Assembly (NCBI RefSeq): GCF_002878395.1
Contig: NC_061114.1
Span: 147,813,229-147,877,228, forward strand
From: Capsicum annuum
Taxonomy: Eukaryota; Streptophyta; Magnoliopsida; Solanales; Solanaceae
Length of the DNA: 64,000 nucleotides
Reading direction: 5' to 3'
Translations under genes and position numbers: made by a program
Notes under the pieces: generated by a model
Told to the model about the DNA's origin: nothing
The model's input: only the letters and a program-made list of their open reading frames with translations
Databases searched by the model: none
Shown here: positions 48,912-60,543 of the stretch, one piece after another
Position numbering within the stretch: position 1 is the stretch's first letter
How the letters are laid out: each line of letters starts with the position of its first letter

Positions 48912-50650
48912 TTATTCGAAACCATATCTCTTAAGTACTTTGCATACTTAGGCATACTCTGCAAAATGTCTAACAAAGGTAAGTGAATATGAAGTCCTCT
49001 GAACATATCACAAAACTTCCTAAACAGTGCATCCTCCTTCACTTTAATTTGCCTTTGACGGAAAGATAATGGCAGTGTCTTCTTCACTTCTGATTCAACA
49101 ACTTTTTCTTTCAAGTACTCAAACTTGATTTTTCAGCAACTTCTTCATTTAAATTCTAGGTCTCCACATCAGCCTCTACCTCCTTTGTTACCTTTGGTGG
49201 TTCTTTTTGAAAATATTTACTGCTCCTCAAGGTGATTTCCATGACTTGCTTTGGATTTTCTGTGTTAGTTGGAAACCTACCTTGTTGCCTAGTATTTACT
49301 ACTTGCTGATTTTTCCCAACGTGCAACTCTAGACTTCTTGTAGCTGCTTGAAAATTTTTTAAGTCTACAGTAAACTGTGTCTGATTAGCTAAGATTTGTT
49401 TTATCATATCCTCTATATTGCTGCTTGACTGATTTTGTTGGGCTTGTAGCTATGGGGCATTCCATGGCTGAGTCTGCCAATTTATGTTATATGTGTTACC
49501 ATAATTTGTCCTTTGAGCATTGCCTAAATACATTACTGATTCCCAATTTTAAGTACACATGGACATAAAATGTCCACTATTTCTACATACCACACACCAA
49601 CCACTAATTTATTGAACTTTATTGATGGCTATAGCAGGCTGCAGAGATCCTAATTTCATGCAGCTGAACTGAGTGTTGATCAAATTCTATAATGTAGACA
49701 CCTATGCTGATAGGACTGTGAATTGGTATACCTCTAGTACACGTACAACTATTTTGGTGGCATATCTGGAATCAGAATACTACTCTGGATTGCTTATGCT
49801 TTGCGATTCAACAGTGTGTACAACTCATTATATGTCAACATAAGTTCTTGACCACCTGCAACTGTATCTAGCAAAATCTTTGTATTTTGATTAAGATATT
49901 CTAAAAAAGTATGAGCAAATACCTCATTCGACTATTACTAGTATCTAAAATACTGGAGAAGGGACTTGAAGTATTTCGAGGAATGATATAGATTTTTATC
50001 AAGCTTCTGTTTGAAGCTTCCTATCTCACTATGAAGTCTCACAGTCTTGCCTGATAGAGACAATTTGATAAGGAACCTTCAGACTAAGTCATCCCATGAT
50101 GTGATTGGATTAGTCGGCTCCTCATTCAACAAAATTTTAGCATCCCTAATAAGTGAATAGGGGAAGAGTGTGAGCCTTATATAATCAGCATTTATATATG
50201 TCAAAATAAATGTAGCAGTGAGCTGAATGATATTCTGCAAGTGAACCTGTGGATCCTCATGCAAAAGCCCTCAAAATTGTCCACTATTAATCAATAGTTG
50301 CACCATGTTGTACTTAATCTCAAAATTCCCCTCAGCAGTTGGTCTTTGAATGGGCAAACTCAAATCTGTAGAAAGAGGAACTACCACTTCCCGAATAATC
50401 CTGCGTGCTACTTGTTGTTCCTTAGCCATTTGCGCAGGATTTTCTTGGTTGTCTTAGATTTGAGGAATTTATGGCAGATGGACTGCATCTCTCCTTCGTT
50501 GATGGTAAATTTTCTCAAGTTTGGAGAGTATTTTAACTAACTCCTTATCCCTTGCCAGCTTACTATTTAAAAACTTGTTTCCTGCAATAACAAAACCAAG
50601 ACCAAGCGTAAATACACCAAATAAATTTGAAAGTATAACTAAAATAAACA
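48912..50650 (-). pseudogene. gag: Gag of the Athila/Tat-like element
   Basis: Read on the minus strand. HEDPQVHLQNIIQLTATF and ADYIRLTLFPYSLIRDAKILL, TSWDDLV (50264-50079) match the retrotransposon gag core (DPHLHL..F and LRLFPFSL..KA..WL). VCGM, a one-base slip, then RNSGHFMSMC (about 49598-49555) is a zinc knuckle with the second Cys lost. EDMIKQILANQTQF and VMEITLRSS (49410-49210) form the linker to protease. Several stops and slips make it inactive. Confidence 0.8.
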
Positions 50651-50666
50651 ATTGCCAAAATACAAG

Positions 50667-50684
50667 TACCCGACAATGACGTCA
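50667..50684 (-). promoter_or_regulatory. tRNA-Asp-type primer-binding site, decayed by transitions
   Basis: TGACGTCATTGTCGGGTA on the minus strand against TGGCGCCGTTGCCGGGGA. Five sites differ, four of them C to T or G to A. It is adjacent to the 5' LTR. Confidence 0.8.
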
Positions 50685-50696
50685 AAAACTAGACAT

Positions 50697-52492
50697 CACC
50701 CAAGCGGACACGCAAATATACATGGTCTTATCTAGTGGTAAAGTGGCCTAATGAAAGCCAAGTATCGATTCCACAGAGACTTGATTTAGTAAAAATTTAA
50801 ATTTAGTTCACAAATTTTGTCCAATTAATGCGAGAGTAACAAAAATAGACTTTGGAATTTTGTAAACTAAAAATAAAGTAAATAATCCGTAAATTAAAAT
50901 ACTTGGAACATACAGTGAATTAAAGCCCAGGGTTAAAGCACTTTGAACAATCATACTATGTTATTGAATCCCATTCGTCAATTTGCTTATCTTGGTTGTT
51001 GATTCATAGGGTTAATTGCATGATCATGGTTTTCTAACCTCTAATCTTTTACGTAATATGGACATTACATCTACATCAATGAGAGAGGATGTAATAATTG
51101 AATTAATTAATTAAATCTATCATTCTACGTTTGAATCAAGTATGGTGTCTAAGTACTTCCTTGTGCTAGACGCTAAGTTCAATTCTTTATTTTATAAAAG
51201 AATAAACATTCAAACATTGTTTATTCCTAAGTTCTATATCCCTACTGCCTCTTCTGAGATCAAAAGTTCGACAATATATGTATTTTATGGGTGATCAATC
51301 CACAAAATAATTAACACAAGAATAAACAAATAACCAAATATGATAAGCAAAATTAATCGAATTTAATGCAAAACAATAGCACTCATGTTCTTGGCTTTAA
51401 CCCTGGAAAGAGTGTTTTTAGCCGATAATATTCATAATCATGATCAAAATTATTGAATACATGATATGTATAATTAAATATTAAATAAATAATTAAAAAA
51501 CCTTCAAATAATGTGTGTAACCTCCACTGAACTTGTCCAAGCCGTCTTCACCAAATTGACCAAGCAAATTAATGTCATCCAAATCCTTATATAATAAAAT
51601 AATCAGAGTGTCCAAGTCTTTATAACCTTCTGTCCAGCTATCTACCACTTCTTTTGCCTTTTCCTAACTAAAGATATGCATGTAATATACTCCTCAAGTA
51701 TAAGGAATAAAGAGGCTAGCACGTGGATTAAGAAAATCACACTAGCCGCCTCAAATTATGTGCTAATTAATTATAATTATCCTGGTTAAAGACTGTGTCA
51801 GTAACATTTAAATTGGACATTTTTTGAACACCCCATCGCATCATGATGCTCAACACGTTGGATGTCGGTGCGACGCGACGATATCACGTCGACTTACTGA
51901 AATTTGCGACTAAAAATCTTATTAAGTGTTGGACACTCCTCCTTTTTCCCATATCATTTGTAGTGTATTTCCAATGTATTTTTGGACTTTAAATCATAAA
52001 TATATCACTATATTCAGCTCACAAACCCTTCTACTATATCACACACCACAAATTAATAATCAAAACAACATATTATTGTCAATAATCAATTAAAGGAAGA
52101 ACTAAGTTAAGACAAATTCAGAATGATCCTCCACTTATTATTCCGACTCTAGACTTAATAAAAATGAACTTTGTACATTAAAAACAAGTTAATCCACTCA
52201 TAATGACACAGTTAAATCATTTGGAACAAATTAAACACATTAGAATCAAACAAAGCCAACTAGACACACACCTAGCTTAAGCTAGTAAAACTAGTTTTTC
52301 GGGTTGAACTCTAAATGACTCAATTAAGCACAAACTTATTTGAAAAGTACTTTGAACATTGTAATCACACACTTGGACACTTAAATTCTTATTTATATCA
52401 ATATTAACATGTTAATCACTAACATTACTCTTAAAACAATGCAAAATAACGTAGAATAATGACACCGAAGTGTATTAAATTACCTCAAATCA
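50697..52492 (-). repeat. 5' LTR of the gag-protease element
   Basis: Right end CA at 52492, immediately followed by the resumed host RT (AGTATCCTTTTATATGG). The left end has decayed near 50697. It is the partner of 44771-46551. Confidence 0.8.
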
Positions 52493-52854
52493 AGTATCCT
52501 TTTATATGGATAAATGACTTGTTTGATCAGTTTAAAGGTAAGCAATTCTTTTCCAAAATAAATCTTAGACAAGGGGTATCATCACCATAGGATTAGGGAG
52601 GAGGATATCCCTAAGATGAGGTTTTTACATTTGTTATGGGAACTTTGAGTTCCTGGTGATGCATTTTGGTTTGACTAATGCCGTAATGGAATTTATAGAT
52701 TGGATGAAAATAGTTTTCAAGAAGTATTTTGATCTTTTTTTTCATTTTGTTCATTGATGACTTCTTGGTGTATTCTAATAGTCAGGTGGATTATGCTAAT
52801 CACTTCCATGTAGTGTTGCAGACCTTGAAGGCGCAATAGTTGTATGCCAAATTG
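52493..52854 (+). pseudogene. pol: RT continued (host C), interrupted again
   Basis: YPFIWINDLFDQFKGKQFF (about 52497-52555), SKINLRQG, EEDIPKMRF, FIDDFLVYSNSQVDYANHF (about 52751-52810, with the catalytic DD pair), then LYAKL at 52854. The next expected motif, SKCEFWL, is missing because another element starts at 52855. One or two frameshifts. Confidence 0.85.
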
Positions 52855-55665
52855 TGATATCCCATATTTTTCTTGTACTTGTTCAAATTATTGGAACTTT
52901 GTATAGCCTTGTGGTATAGGCAACGTATGAGATTTGTTATGGGAGTATTAATGGTGTAGATAGAATTATAGATGATGAATGTACATTTTAATGTGATGCG
53001 ACAAAGTTAACATCGATACAACTATTTAACTTTGATTCATAAGTTGGTCTATGAAAATAAAGTGTAAAGTGACCAAGTTTGTACAATTTTTAAGTTAGGC
53101 TAAAGGGATTAGGAGCTAGAAAAGGATTAAAATATTGAAGTTCTTGCATGACTCAATTAAGCTAGTAGGTGAGTTACCCACTTAAGCTATTTGGATCAAA
53201 TTAATGGACCCATGGATATGAACCAGATTTGGGCCTATAATAATGAACTTATTTGGGCCCAAATTGAATAACAGAGGAAGCAAAATGAAGAAATGGATTA
53301 ACACACAAATCTGCCAAGGCACAAATATAATTGAGCCCAACTAAGAAATTAAGCAAGTAGGTGCATCACCTACTATTACCTTCGCAGCAAGTTGAACCCT
53401 TAAGTAGGTGCATCACCTACTTGGACCAGTTTGACAAATTTTAGGGTCAAAAATGCAGATAAGGAGGTGGAATAATTTGGGCCTTTATAAGTCACAAAAA
53501 GGATTATCTTTCACTAATTCTGTCTATTCTTTCTAAAACAATAAGGAGCAGCCCTATTTTCCTTTCTAGGGTTCTTGAATAAACCCCAACCTTTGCAAAC
53601 GAAGGTAAGTGAAAATCCTTATGGTTTAACTTAATTATCTCTTGGAAGATTAGGAAAACATGCTATTAGTTCATAATTAATAATTCATGACAGAATATAG
53701 AACAAGTTACTAGTTCACTTTTTCTTCATTATTAAGAGATCTCTTTTATTCTTTGGTTTAAAGTGTGAAGGAAAGTGAAAGTTAATGTTGTTGTGGAGTT
53801 CAAATAAAACTGATAAACTATATAATTGAGGTAAGTTAACTACCCTATTATTTTCTCCTTATATATGAATTTGGGAAAGAATTATGGATGTGTTGTTATT
53901 AAGAACTCAAGAAATAATGAGTTCAATAGTTAATTTCTACAAGAAAAGGGATTTGGGGCTGTTTTGTGTATATGTTGGGGGCTTCTAGGTTGATGTTGGA
54001 GAAAGGTGTGACTAGTTCGAATTGAAATATCAAAGAAAGGTATGTCGGTACACCACTGAACTAATTATTGCATATATGTACTGCCCAATCTATTTTGTAT
54101 ATTATTTGGGGGTTGTAATGAAGCTGAGAAGGTTTCAGTGAATCTTATAAGAACATGTATGGTGTGTTGGAGTAATTGTTGGAGAAAAGGGGTAAAATAA
54201 CACCCATAATTGATAGATTTAGGACTTACCGCCCTGTTACTATTTTGGTAAAGTTAAATAGCCTAAATATGTCGATTGGTTGCTAATATTAGTTTACCAT
54301 ATATTTTATTATAGATAAGTAATCTAAAAGGAGGGAAGTCAATTTGGGTTAGTTTCAGAGTTATATAACAAGTGTTGTAAGGCATACTCTATTTTACACT
54401 CTCTGGCATAAAATTAGATATTTATTCCATCAAGTAAGCTTCCAAGGTTATCCTATAACAAGTGATACATAATAGAAGCATATTGTATCCCATGTATACA
54501 ATAACCTTGTTGACACTCTCTAACGTGTTGAAACACCTCAATACATACTTATTATTAAGCTTGCACGTCTATTTTCTTTAGAAAATTTCAGGAGTCCTTC
54601 GTTTACTCACATAAGACCCATTTATTATTTTTAGATCCTAAACACTTCATTTGTGTGACAATAGCTCCCCACCTCATTATTTTGCATTAAGTTCCCATTT
54701 ATATGTCTCTTATTAGTAAATTATTGTGTCAAGGTACTATAATATCATGACCACCAAAGTAATAATATCTAAGGCTAACTAAAATAAGGAATGCGAATCT
54801 GTAAAATTAGTGGATTCTTAGGGTCATAACCCTAGTATGGTCCAATCTCGATACCTTTATATATGGGTGGTAGCTTAGGGGCATAAGCCTAGAATGAGCC
54901 GATCTTCATGTTCATATATGGGTGGCATCTTAGGGGCGTAAGCCTAGCATGGGTTGATCTTGATTTGTCTATTTACCACTGATTAGATGGTCATTTGCAT
55001 TATATGGATTACAATGATTATGAAGTAAGAAAGTAAAAGTAAAGAAGAAAATGTAATGTACATAGTCCCATAAGTATATATAATGGTTGTCTACTATTAC
55101 TAATTATACACTTGTATCTGATTTCTATTGAGATCTTGTATCATGTGTTGTTAACTTTAACCTTACATATTTAATACATATTTTCGTACTGACGCCCCTT
55201 ATGGGGGACTAATATTTTATACTATAGGCATATGTGCTTTAGCAGATACACCTTTTCAATAGGAGCCCAGGATATCTAGCGACTATTGGTGAGATCCTGG
55301 TTGATTTGAGGCTTTCTGAGTCTATTCCATATATTTTGGTATTGTGCAGTAGTCAAGAGTAGGGAGTGGTATTTTCCCGACCCTAACTAAGTCTATTTAT
55401 CATTTAGAGGCTTTGTAGACCAATGTAAAATTAACCATAATAGTGTCTTATCTTTTAGATGTTATGGCTCCAATAGCCAAGTATGGTATATATAAATAGT
55501 TTTGGGCATGTCATTTATTTATCATCAATGCATTGTATCCATGTATGGTAGAACCTTTGGTTATTATAGTTACAAGCATGAGGAGTACTAGTTCATGGAT
55601 TTGTTCTCTCGGGCCTTCACGGCTATGGGTGCCTGTCCGCCCCAATAGGATTTATTGCATGACCA
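52855..55665 (+). repeat. 5' LTR, family 4 (about 2.8 kb)
   Basis: Starts TGATATCCCATATTTTTC; the partner starts TGTAACATTTCGTATTTT at 59698. The shared block TATAGCCTTGTGGTATAGG is near identical. The end is at about 55665 before a decayed primer site. Contains three short palindromes (53164-53422). Confidence 0.8.
53164..53422. repeat. Three short palindromes AGTAGGTG-n-CACCTACT
   Basis: 53164-53182 (imperfect), 53355-53374 and 53402-53422 carry arms AAGTAGGTG and CACCTACTT around CAT or AGT. The 3' LTR holds matching sites at 60010-60028 (perfect 8-bp arms), 60199-60219 and 60246-60266. Confidence 0.8.
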
Positions 55666-55666
55666 A

Positions 55667-55681
55667 AGTAATATCAGAGTA
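55667..55681 (+). promoter_or_regulatory. Decayed tRNA-Met primer-binding site
   Basis: AGTAATATCAGAGT resembles TTGGTATCAGAGC; about four changes. The downstream leader (TCGTAGGAAGTC...TAGAGTCCTAC) is typical of the group. Confidence 0.6.
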
Positions 55682-55886
55682 GGTCATCGTAGGAAGTCTA
55701 CAAATCCTTGTCTACGTAGAGTCCTACTTATGCATGTGTTGTGCACCACATCTATAAATAGGAAGCTATGAAATATTTAGGGGTTGTTTTTTTTTCTTCA
55801 TATCTTAGATAGTACAATAGAGCCCATGTTGTAGGTGAAGTAATATTCAACCATTGAATCTATTTTTTTCTCTTATTATAGTAAAG

Positions 55887-56760
55887 ATGCCGGTTAAAAG
55901 GAGTAAGAATATAGGTAAGTGAGAATACGTGTCTGCCAGAGAAGGGATCAACAAGTCTTCACCTAAACAAGGTAATCAAAGGGAGAATCAAGCTGAGTTT
56001 GTATAACAAACTTCTTCTACTCCTCCAGCTCCAAAAGAACTATGAATGAGAAGAACCACATCCTCAGAATGACCGATTAATTCTACTAAGAAAGATCAAA
56101 GGAATGCGGTGCAAATGTTGACCCATATAGTTACTGGACAAGCTCAAGGACACAATGTTCCAACCACAGGTTTTAGTGGTGCTGACAGGGAAGCTAGCCT
56201 ATGGACACATGATTTTCTTAAATTAGATCCTTCCACATTCACCAGATTAAATCTTAATGAAGACCCACAAGACTTTATTTATCTAATTCAAAGGTCTCTA
56301 GATGTCATGCATGTATTGGCTAAAGAGACAGTTGAGCTAGCAACATGTAGATTCAAAGGGGAGCCTATATTTTTGTGTGAATATTGGAAACAATTTAGTT
56401 GTATCGATGTACCTTCAACTACTGGGAAAGATTTTAAAGAGGCCTTTATTTATTGTAACCTTCCATTTGAGATCCGAGAGGCTCGTGCAGATCATTTCCT
56501 AAATCTTTGCCAAGGGAATATGAGCTTAAGGGAGTACAGCCTCCGTTTTAACTCTTTGACTAGGTATGCCCCAAATGTAGTTGCTACTATGGATGACAAC
56601 GTTCATCAATATGTAGATAGATTAGATCCATATCTTGTTAAAGATTGTACTATTGCTTCTTTGAATAAATACATTGAAATAGCAATGATACAAGCTTCTG
56701 ACAAAAAATTGAGGATCAGAAGCAAAGAACAAGAACAGAAGAATTAGAAAGACGGTGTTC
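55887..56760 (+). pseudogene. gag: Gag with a long intact section (family 4)
   Basis: ATG at 55887 (MPVKRSKN) opens the frame; several stops follow until 56108. From 56109 to 56747 it is open for 212 codons, the longest frame in the window. It contains FLKLDPSTFTRLNLNEDPQD (gag core), LPFEIREARADHFLNL, MSLREYSLRFNSLTRYAPNV and YVDRLDPYLVKDC, all expected in chromovirus gag. It stops right before the zinc-knuckle zone. Gag coats the RNA and drives particle assembly; here the element cannot act because pol is broken. Confidence 0.85.
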
Positions 56761-56914
56761 AAAGAAGGACAAATTTATGAGGTAGTTTATGGCATCCAAA
56801 GGAGTGTTTAGGCCTTTGTTTTCTTATAGGCCGCCTAGGACATTATATTCTTATTCTATAGCTAGTTCTCTTTCAAAGTTAAACGGTATAAAGGCAACCA
56901 TCTTGGGCAAAGAA

Positions 56915-56968
56915 GTGAGAGTCAGAGTTTACGACCAGCAGGGTACGGTCGTAAACTCTGAATCTCAC
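56915..56968. repeat. Near-perfect hairpin at the gag/RT deletion junction
   Basis: Left arm 56915-56936 and right arm 56947-56968 are 22 nt each with one mismatch, including a perfect 14-bp core CAGAGTTTACGACC / GGTCGTAAACTCTG around a 10-nt loop. RT sequence (IDDLFDQF) starts within a few bases of the right arm. Confidence 0.9.
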
Positions 56969-56969
56969 T

Positions 56970-58130
56970 TTTATTGATGACTTATTTGACCAATTTAAAG
57001 GTTCCAAGTACTTTCAAAGATTGATTTTAGGTCAGTTTACCACCAAATGAGGGTCACATAGAAGGACATACCCAAGACAGTCTTTCAAACATGGTACGGT
57101 CATTATGAGTTTCTAGTCATTTCCTTTGGGCTAACTAATCCACCCGCATCTTTTGTGTATTTGATGAATAGGGTGTTCAACCCATTCTTAAATGTGTTCA
57201 TGATAGTTTTTATAGATGATATCCTAGTTTATTTAAGATCAAAGGAGGACCATGCTAGTCACTTAGGACACGTTTTATAGATTCTTCGTGATCATAAGCT
57301 ATATGCAAAGTTCTCTAAATGTGAGTTTTGGTTAAAATCTATGGAATTCTTTTGTAATATTGTATCTAATGAAGAAATAAAGGTTGATAGTAGAAAGTTA
57401 GAAGCTGTGAAGAACTGGACAAAACCTACAACACCTACAGAGATTCATAGTTTCCTTGGTTTAACAGGTTAATATAAAAGGTTTTGTTGAAGGATTTTAT
57501 TCGATTTCTTCACCTTTAACATAGCTAACACACAAAGCATCCAAGTTTCAATGAAATGATGCATGTAAAAGAATTTTCCAAGATCTAAAGAATAAGGTGA
57601 CTTCTACACCTGTATTGGTACTTCCAGAAGGCACAGAACGGTATGCAGTGTATTGTCATACTTCAAGAATTGGCTTAGGGTGTGTATTTATTCAACATGG
57701 TAAAGTCATAGCATATTCCTCAAGATAAATGCATCCACAATAGAAGAATTATCCAATGCATGATCAGGAGCTAGCAGTGGTTATATTTGCCTTAAAGATA
57801 TGGCGACACTACTTGTATAGGATTCATGTGGACATATATACGGGCAACAAGAGTTTTCAATATATCTTTAATCAGAAGGACCTAAATTTGAGGCAATAAA
57901 TATGTCTTGGGATATTAAAAGACTATGATGTTAATATCTTGTATCTTCGGGGAAAAATAAATGTCATAGCTAATGCATTAAGTCATAAGGATATGGTGGG
58001 CACTTATGGGCAGCCTTTGGAATAATAAGGGATGGCTAAGGATTTACACCAACTTGCCAATTTTGGGGTTCGCCTTCTTGAAACTCTAGATAAGGGATTG
58101 TGCATAATCCGGCAAAATCTTATTAGTAGC
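56970..58130 (+). pseudogene. pol: RT and RNase H (family 4), N-terminus deleted
   Basis: Begins mid-RT with [35 protein letters not shown] (about 57208-57265) holds the catalytic DD pair; LYAKFSKCEFWLKSMEFF and IHSFLGLTG follow. RNase H shows VYCHTSRIGLGCVFIQHGK (about 57648-57705), NYPMHDQELAVVIFALKIW, LYRIHVDIYTGNKSFQYIF and ANALSHKDMVG. Several stops; protease and the first third of RT are absent. Confidence 0.85.
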
Positions 58131-59189
58131 TGAAGTAAAAGAGAAGAAATATGCAGAACCTATACTATTACAACATAAGAAGAATATACAATATGGTATG
58201 ACAAAGGCATTTGAGCTTATGCAAGAGTAAGTAGTTCGGTGCCAAAAATGATTGTGTGTGCCGAAGTAGAAGGGCTAAGAAAGAGGATTATATCACAGGC
58301 ATATCATATAAGGTATTCCATCCATCCAAGATAAAATAAAATGTATCATGATTTAAAGGAATATATTGGTGGGTGACATAAAGAATAACATTGCAGAATA
58401 TGTAGTCGAATGTCAAAATTTTGAAAGTGTTAAAGTAGAGCACCAAAAGCTTAGGTGTTATATGCAATGTACAGATCATTCAATCTAGAAGTAGGACATG
58501 ATCAACATGGATTTTGTCACTAGTTTGACTCATTCATCTCGAAATTCTTTTCATATGGGTGATAGTTGATAGGCTTAACAAATCAGTATACTTCCTACCT
58601 GTTAAGACCGCTTAAACAATTAAAAGTATGCAAAACTATATTTTAAAGAGATAGTTTGATTAAATGGAGTACCAGTCTCTCTTATATTAGATAGGGGAGC
58701 TCAATTTACTTCAAATATTTGGAAGTCTTTTCAGAGAAATTTAGGAACTAAAGTTAATTTAAGCAAACTTTTCAACCTTAAAAATATAGGCAAGCAGGTA
58801 GTACCATTCAAACAATTGAAGATATTTTATAAGATTATGTATTGTTCTTTAAAGGTAGTTGGGATGATCATTTACCTCTCATTGATTTCTACTACAACAA
58901 TAGCTATCATTCAAGCATCAAAATAACACCATATGAAGCTTTGTATGGAAGAAAGTGTTGGTCACCAATTAGATGGTTTGAAATGGGTGAAATAACCTTG
59001 TTCAGGCTAGGTCTTATTCATAAAGCTATGGAAAAGGTTAAAGTTATCCAACAACAGCTAGAGATATCCCAAAGTCAATATAAGTCATATACAGATGGTA
59101 GAAGAAGGGGGCTAGAGTTTGCTATAGATGATTGGGAGTTCTTTATGGTGTCCCAAATGAAATGGGTTATGAGATTTAGTAAGAAATAA
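58131..59189 (+). pseudogene. pol: Integrase (family 4)
   Basis: VAEVKEKKYAEP (about 58120-58155) is the pre-integrase linker. IAEYVVECQNFESVKVEHQ (about 58390-58445) is the zinc-finger end with the second Cys replaced. MINMDFVTSL and LILDRGAQFTSNIWKSFQRN (about 58685-58745) hold the first two catalytic Asp. The open frame 58842-59189 (115 codons) has WDDHLPLIDFYYNNSYHSSI, then TPYEALYGRKCWSPIRW, the usual chromovirus C-terminal half. Stops break the middle. Confidence 0.85.
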
Positions 59190-59576
59190 AAACTAAGTCC
59201 ACGTTATACAGGCCTATATAAGATTACCCAGAGGTTTGGCCAATTCTCTTATGAATTAGAGCTACCCCAAGATATGTCAATAGTTCGTCATGTATTTCAC
59301 GTCTCAATACTATAAATGCATGGGAGATCCATCTCATATTACTCTTACAGAAGATGTACAAGTTATAGAAGATCTCACCTATGAAGAAATACCTATTTCA
59401 ATCCTAGATGGATAGGTTAAGAAGTTAAGGAATAAAAAAATAGGTTCTATAAAAGTGCTATGGAGAAACCAATAAGTAGAAGAGATAACATGGGATGCTA
59501 AAGAAGGGATAAAATCCAAGTACCCCTATTTGTTCAAATACGAAGAGAAAGTTCAAGATGTCGAATTGGGGCAATA
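59190..59576 (+). pseudogene. pol: Integrase end and chromodomain-like tail (family 4)
   Basis: LSPRYTGLYKI-like (59195-59230), SYELELPQDMSIVRHVFHVS (with slips), then YEEIPISILDG, VKKLRNKKIGSIKVLWRNQ and EEITWDAKEGIKSKYPYLF (about 59380-59540). This is the chromodomain-like module of Tekay/Del elements, thought to steer insertion to heterochromatin. Confidence 0.8.
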
Positions 59577-59682
59577 ACAAGTAAGTGTAATGTATAGGTA
59601 CTACGTGATAACATCAGTATTAAACTTAGGCTTGAACTTGTTTTTGTTGGAAGATTATGCAAACATTCGAGGAGGAATGTTC

Positions 59683-59697
59683 AGAAAGGGAGGAGGA
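59683..59697 (+). promoter_or_regulatory. Polypurine tract (family 4)
   Basis: AGAAAGGGAGGAGGA lies immediately before the 3' LTR start TGTAACATTTCG, preceded by TTCGAGGAGGAATGTT, the conserved Del/Tekay context. Confidence 0.85.
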
Positions 59698-60543
59698 TGT
59701 AACATTTCGTATTTTACTTGTACTCATTCTAATTATATGGAACTTGGTATAGCCTTGTGGTATAGGTAATGGATGAGATTTATTATTCGAGTAATAATGG
59801 TGTAGATGGAATTGTAGATGCATTCCATACGTTTTAATGTGATGCGACCAAGTTAACATTGATACAACTATTTAACTTGGAATTGTAAGTCGATATTTGA
59901 ATTAAAAGTTTAAATTTACCAAGTGTGACCAAGTTTTAGGTTAGATTAAAGGGATTATGAGCTGGAAATGGATTAAAATATTGATGTGCTTGCTTGACTT
60001 AATTAAGCTAGTAGGTGAGTCACCTACTGATGCTTTTTAGACCAAATTAATGGACCCATGGATATGAACCAGTTTTAGGCCTTTACTCATATAGTCATTG
60101 GTCCCAAATTGAATAAAAGAGGAAGAAAATGGAGAAATCGCCAAACTCACAAATCTGCTAATACCCAAATATAATTAAGCCTAACTAAGAAGTTAAGCAA
60201 GTAGGTACATCATTTACTTTGACCTTCTGAGTATCTTTAACCATTAAGCATGTGCATCACCTACTTAGAATAATTTGACCAATTTTAAGTTCCAAAATGT
60301 AGCTAAGGACGTGGCCAAATAGGGCCTTTATATGTCACTCAAATTATTCTCTATCACCAATTCTCTATATTCTCTCTAAAATAACAAGGAGCAATCTTAT
60401 TTTCCTTTCTATGGTTCTTGAAGAAACCCCAACCTTAGCAATCCAAGGTAAGTGAGAAAACTTATGGTTTAGATTAAATATCTCATGGAAGATTAGAAAA
60501 ACATGCTAGAAATGCTTAATTATTAATTCATGGCAGAATATAC
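59698..60543 (+). repeat. Truncated 3' LTR (family 4)
   Basis: Collinear with 52855-53700 (about 80-85% by eye, including the palindromes and the GGAAGATTAG...CATGCTA block). Similarity stops at about 60543, where unrelated LTR sequence begins. Confidence 0.8.

Larger units (their letters stand above)
44771..52492 (-). mobile_element. Athila/Tat-like gag-protease-only LTR element (TR-GAG-like)
   Basis: LTRs at 44771-46551 and about 50697-52492 are direct copies. On the minus strand the order is 5' LTR, tRNA-Asp-type primer site (50684-50667), gag (about 50540-49450), protease (about 48911-48334), about 1.75 kb of non-coding DNA, a GTGTGGGG polypurine tract, 3' LTR. There is no RT, RNase H or integrase. 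It splits host C RT between KNK and Y/FPLP. A clean target duplication is not visible (GACAC left, AGTAT right). Confidence 0.85.
52855..60543 (+). mobile_element. Plus-strand chromovirus nested in host C RT (family 4)
   Basis: 5' LTR 52855-55665, primer site, gag, RT, RNase H, integrase, chromodomain-like tail, polypurine tract, 3' LTR from 59698 that is cut off at about 60543. The stretch between gag and RT, including protease, is deleted. Host C RT does not resume on the right, because another LTR takes over. Confidence 0.85.
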
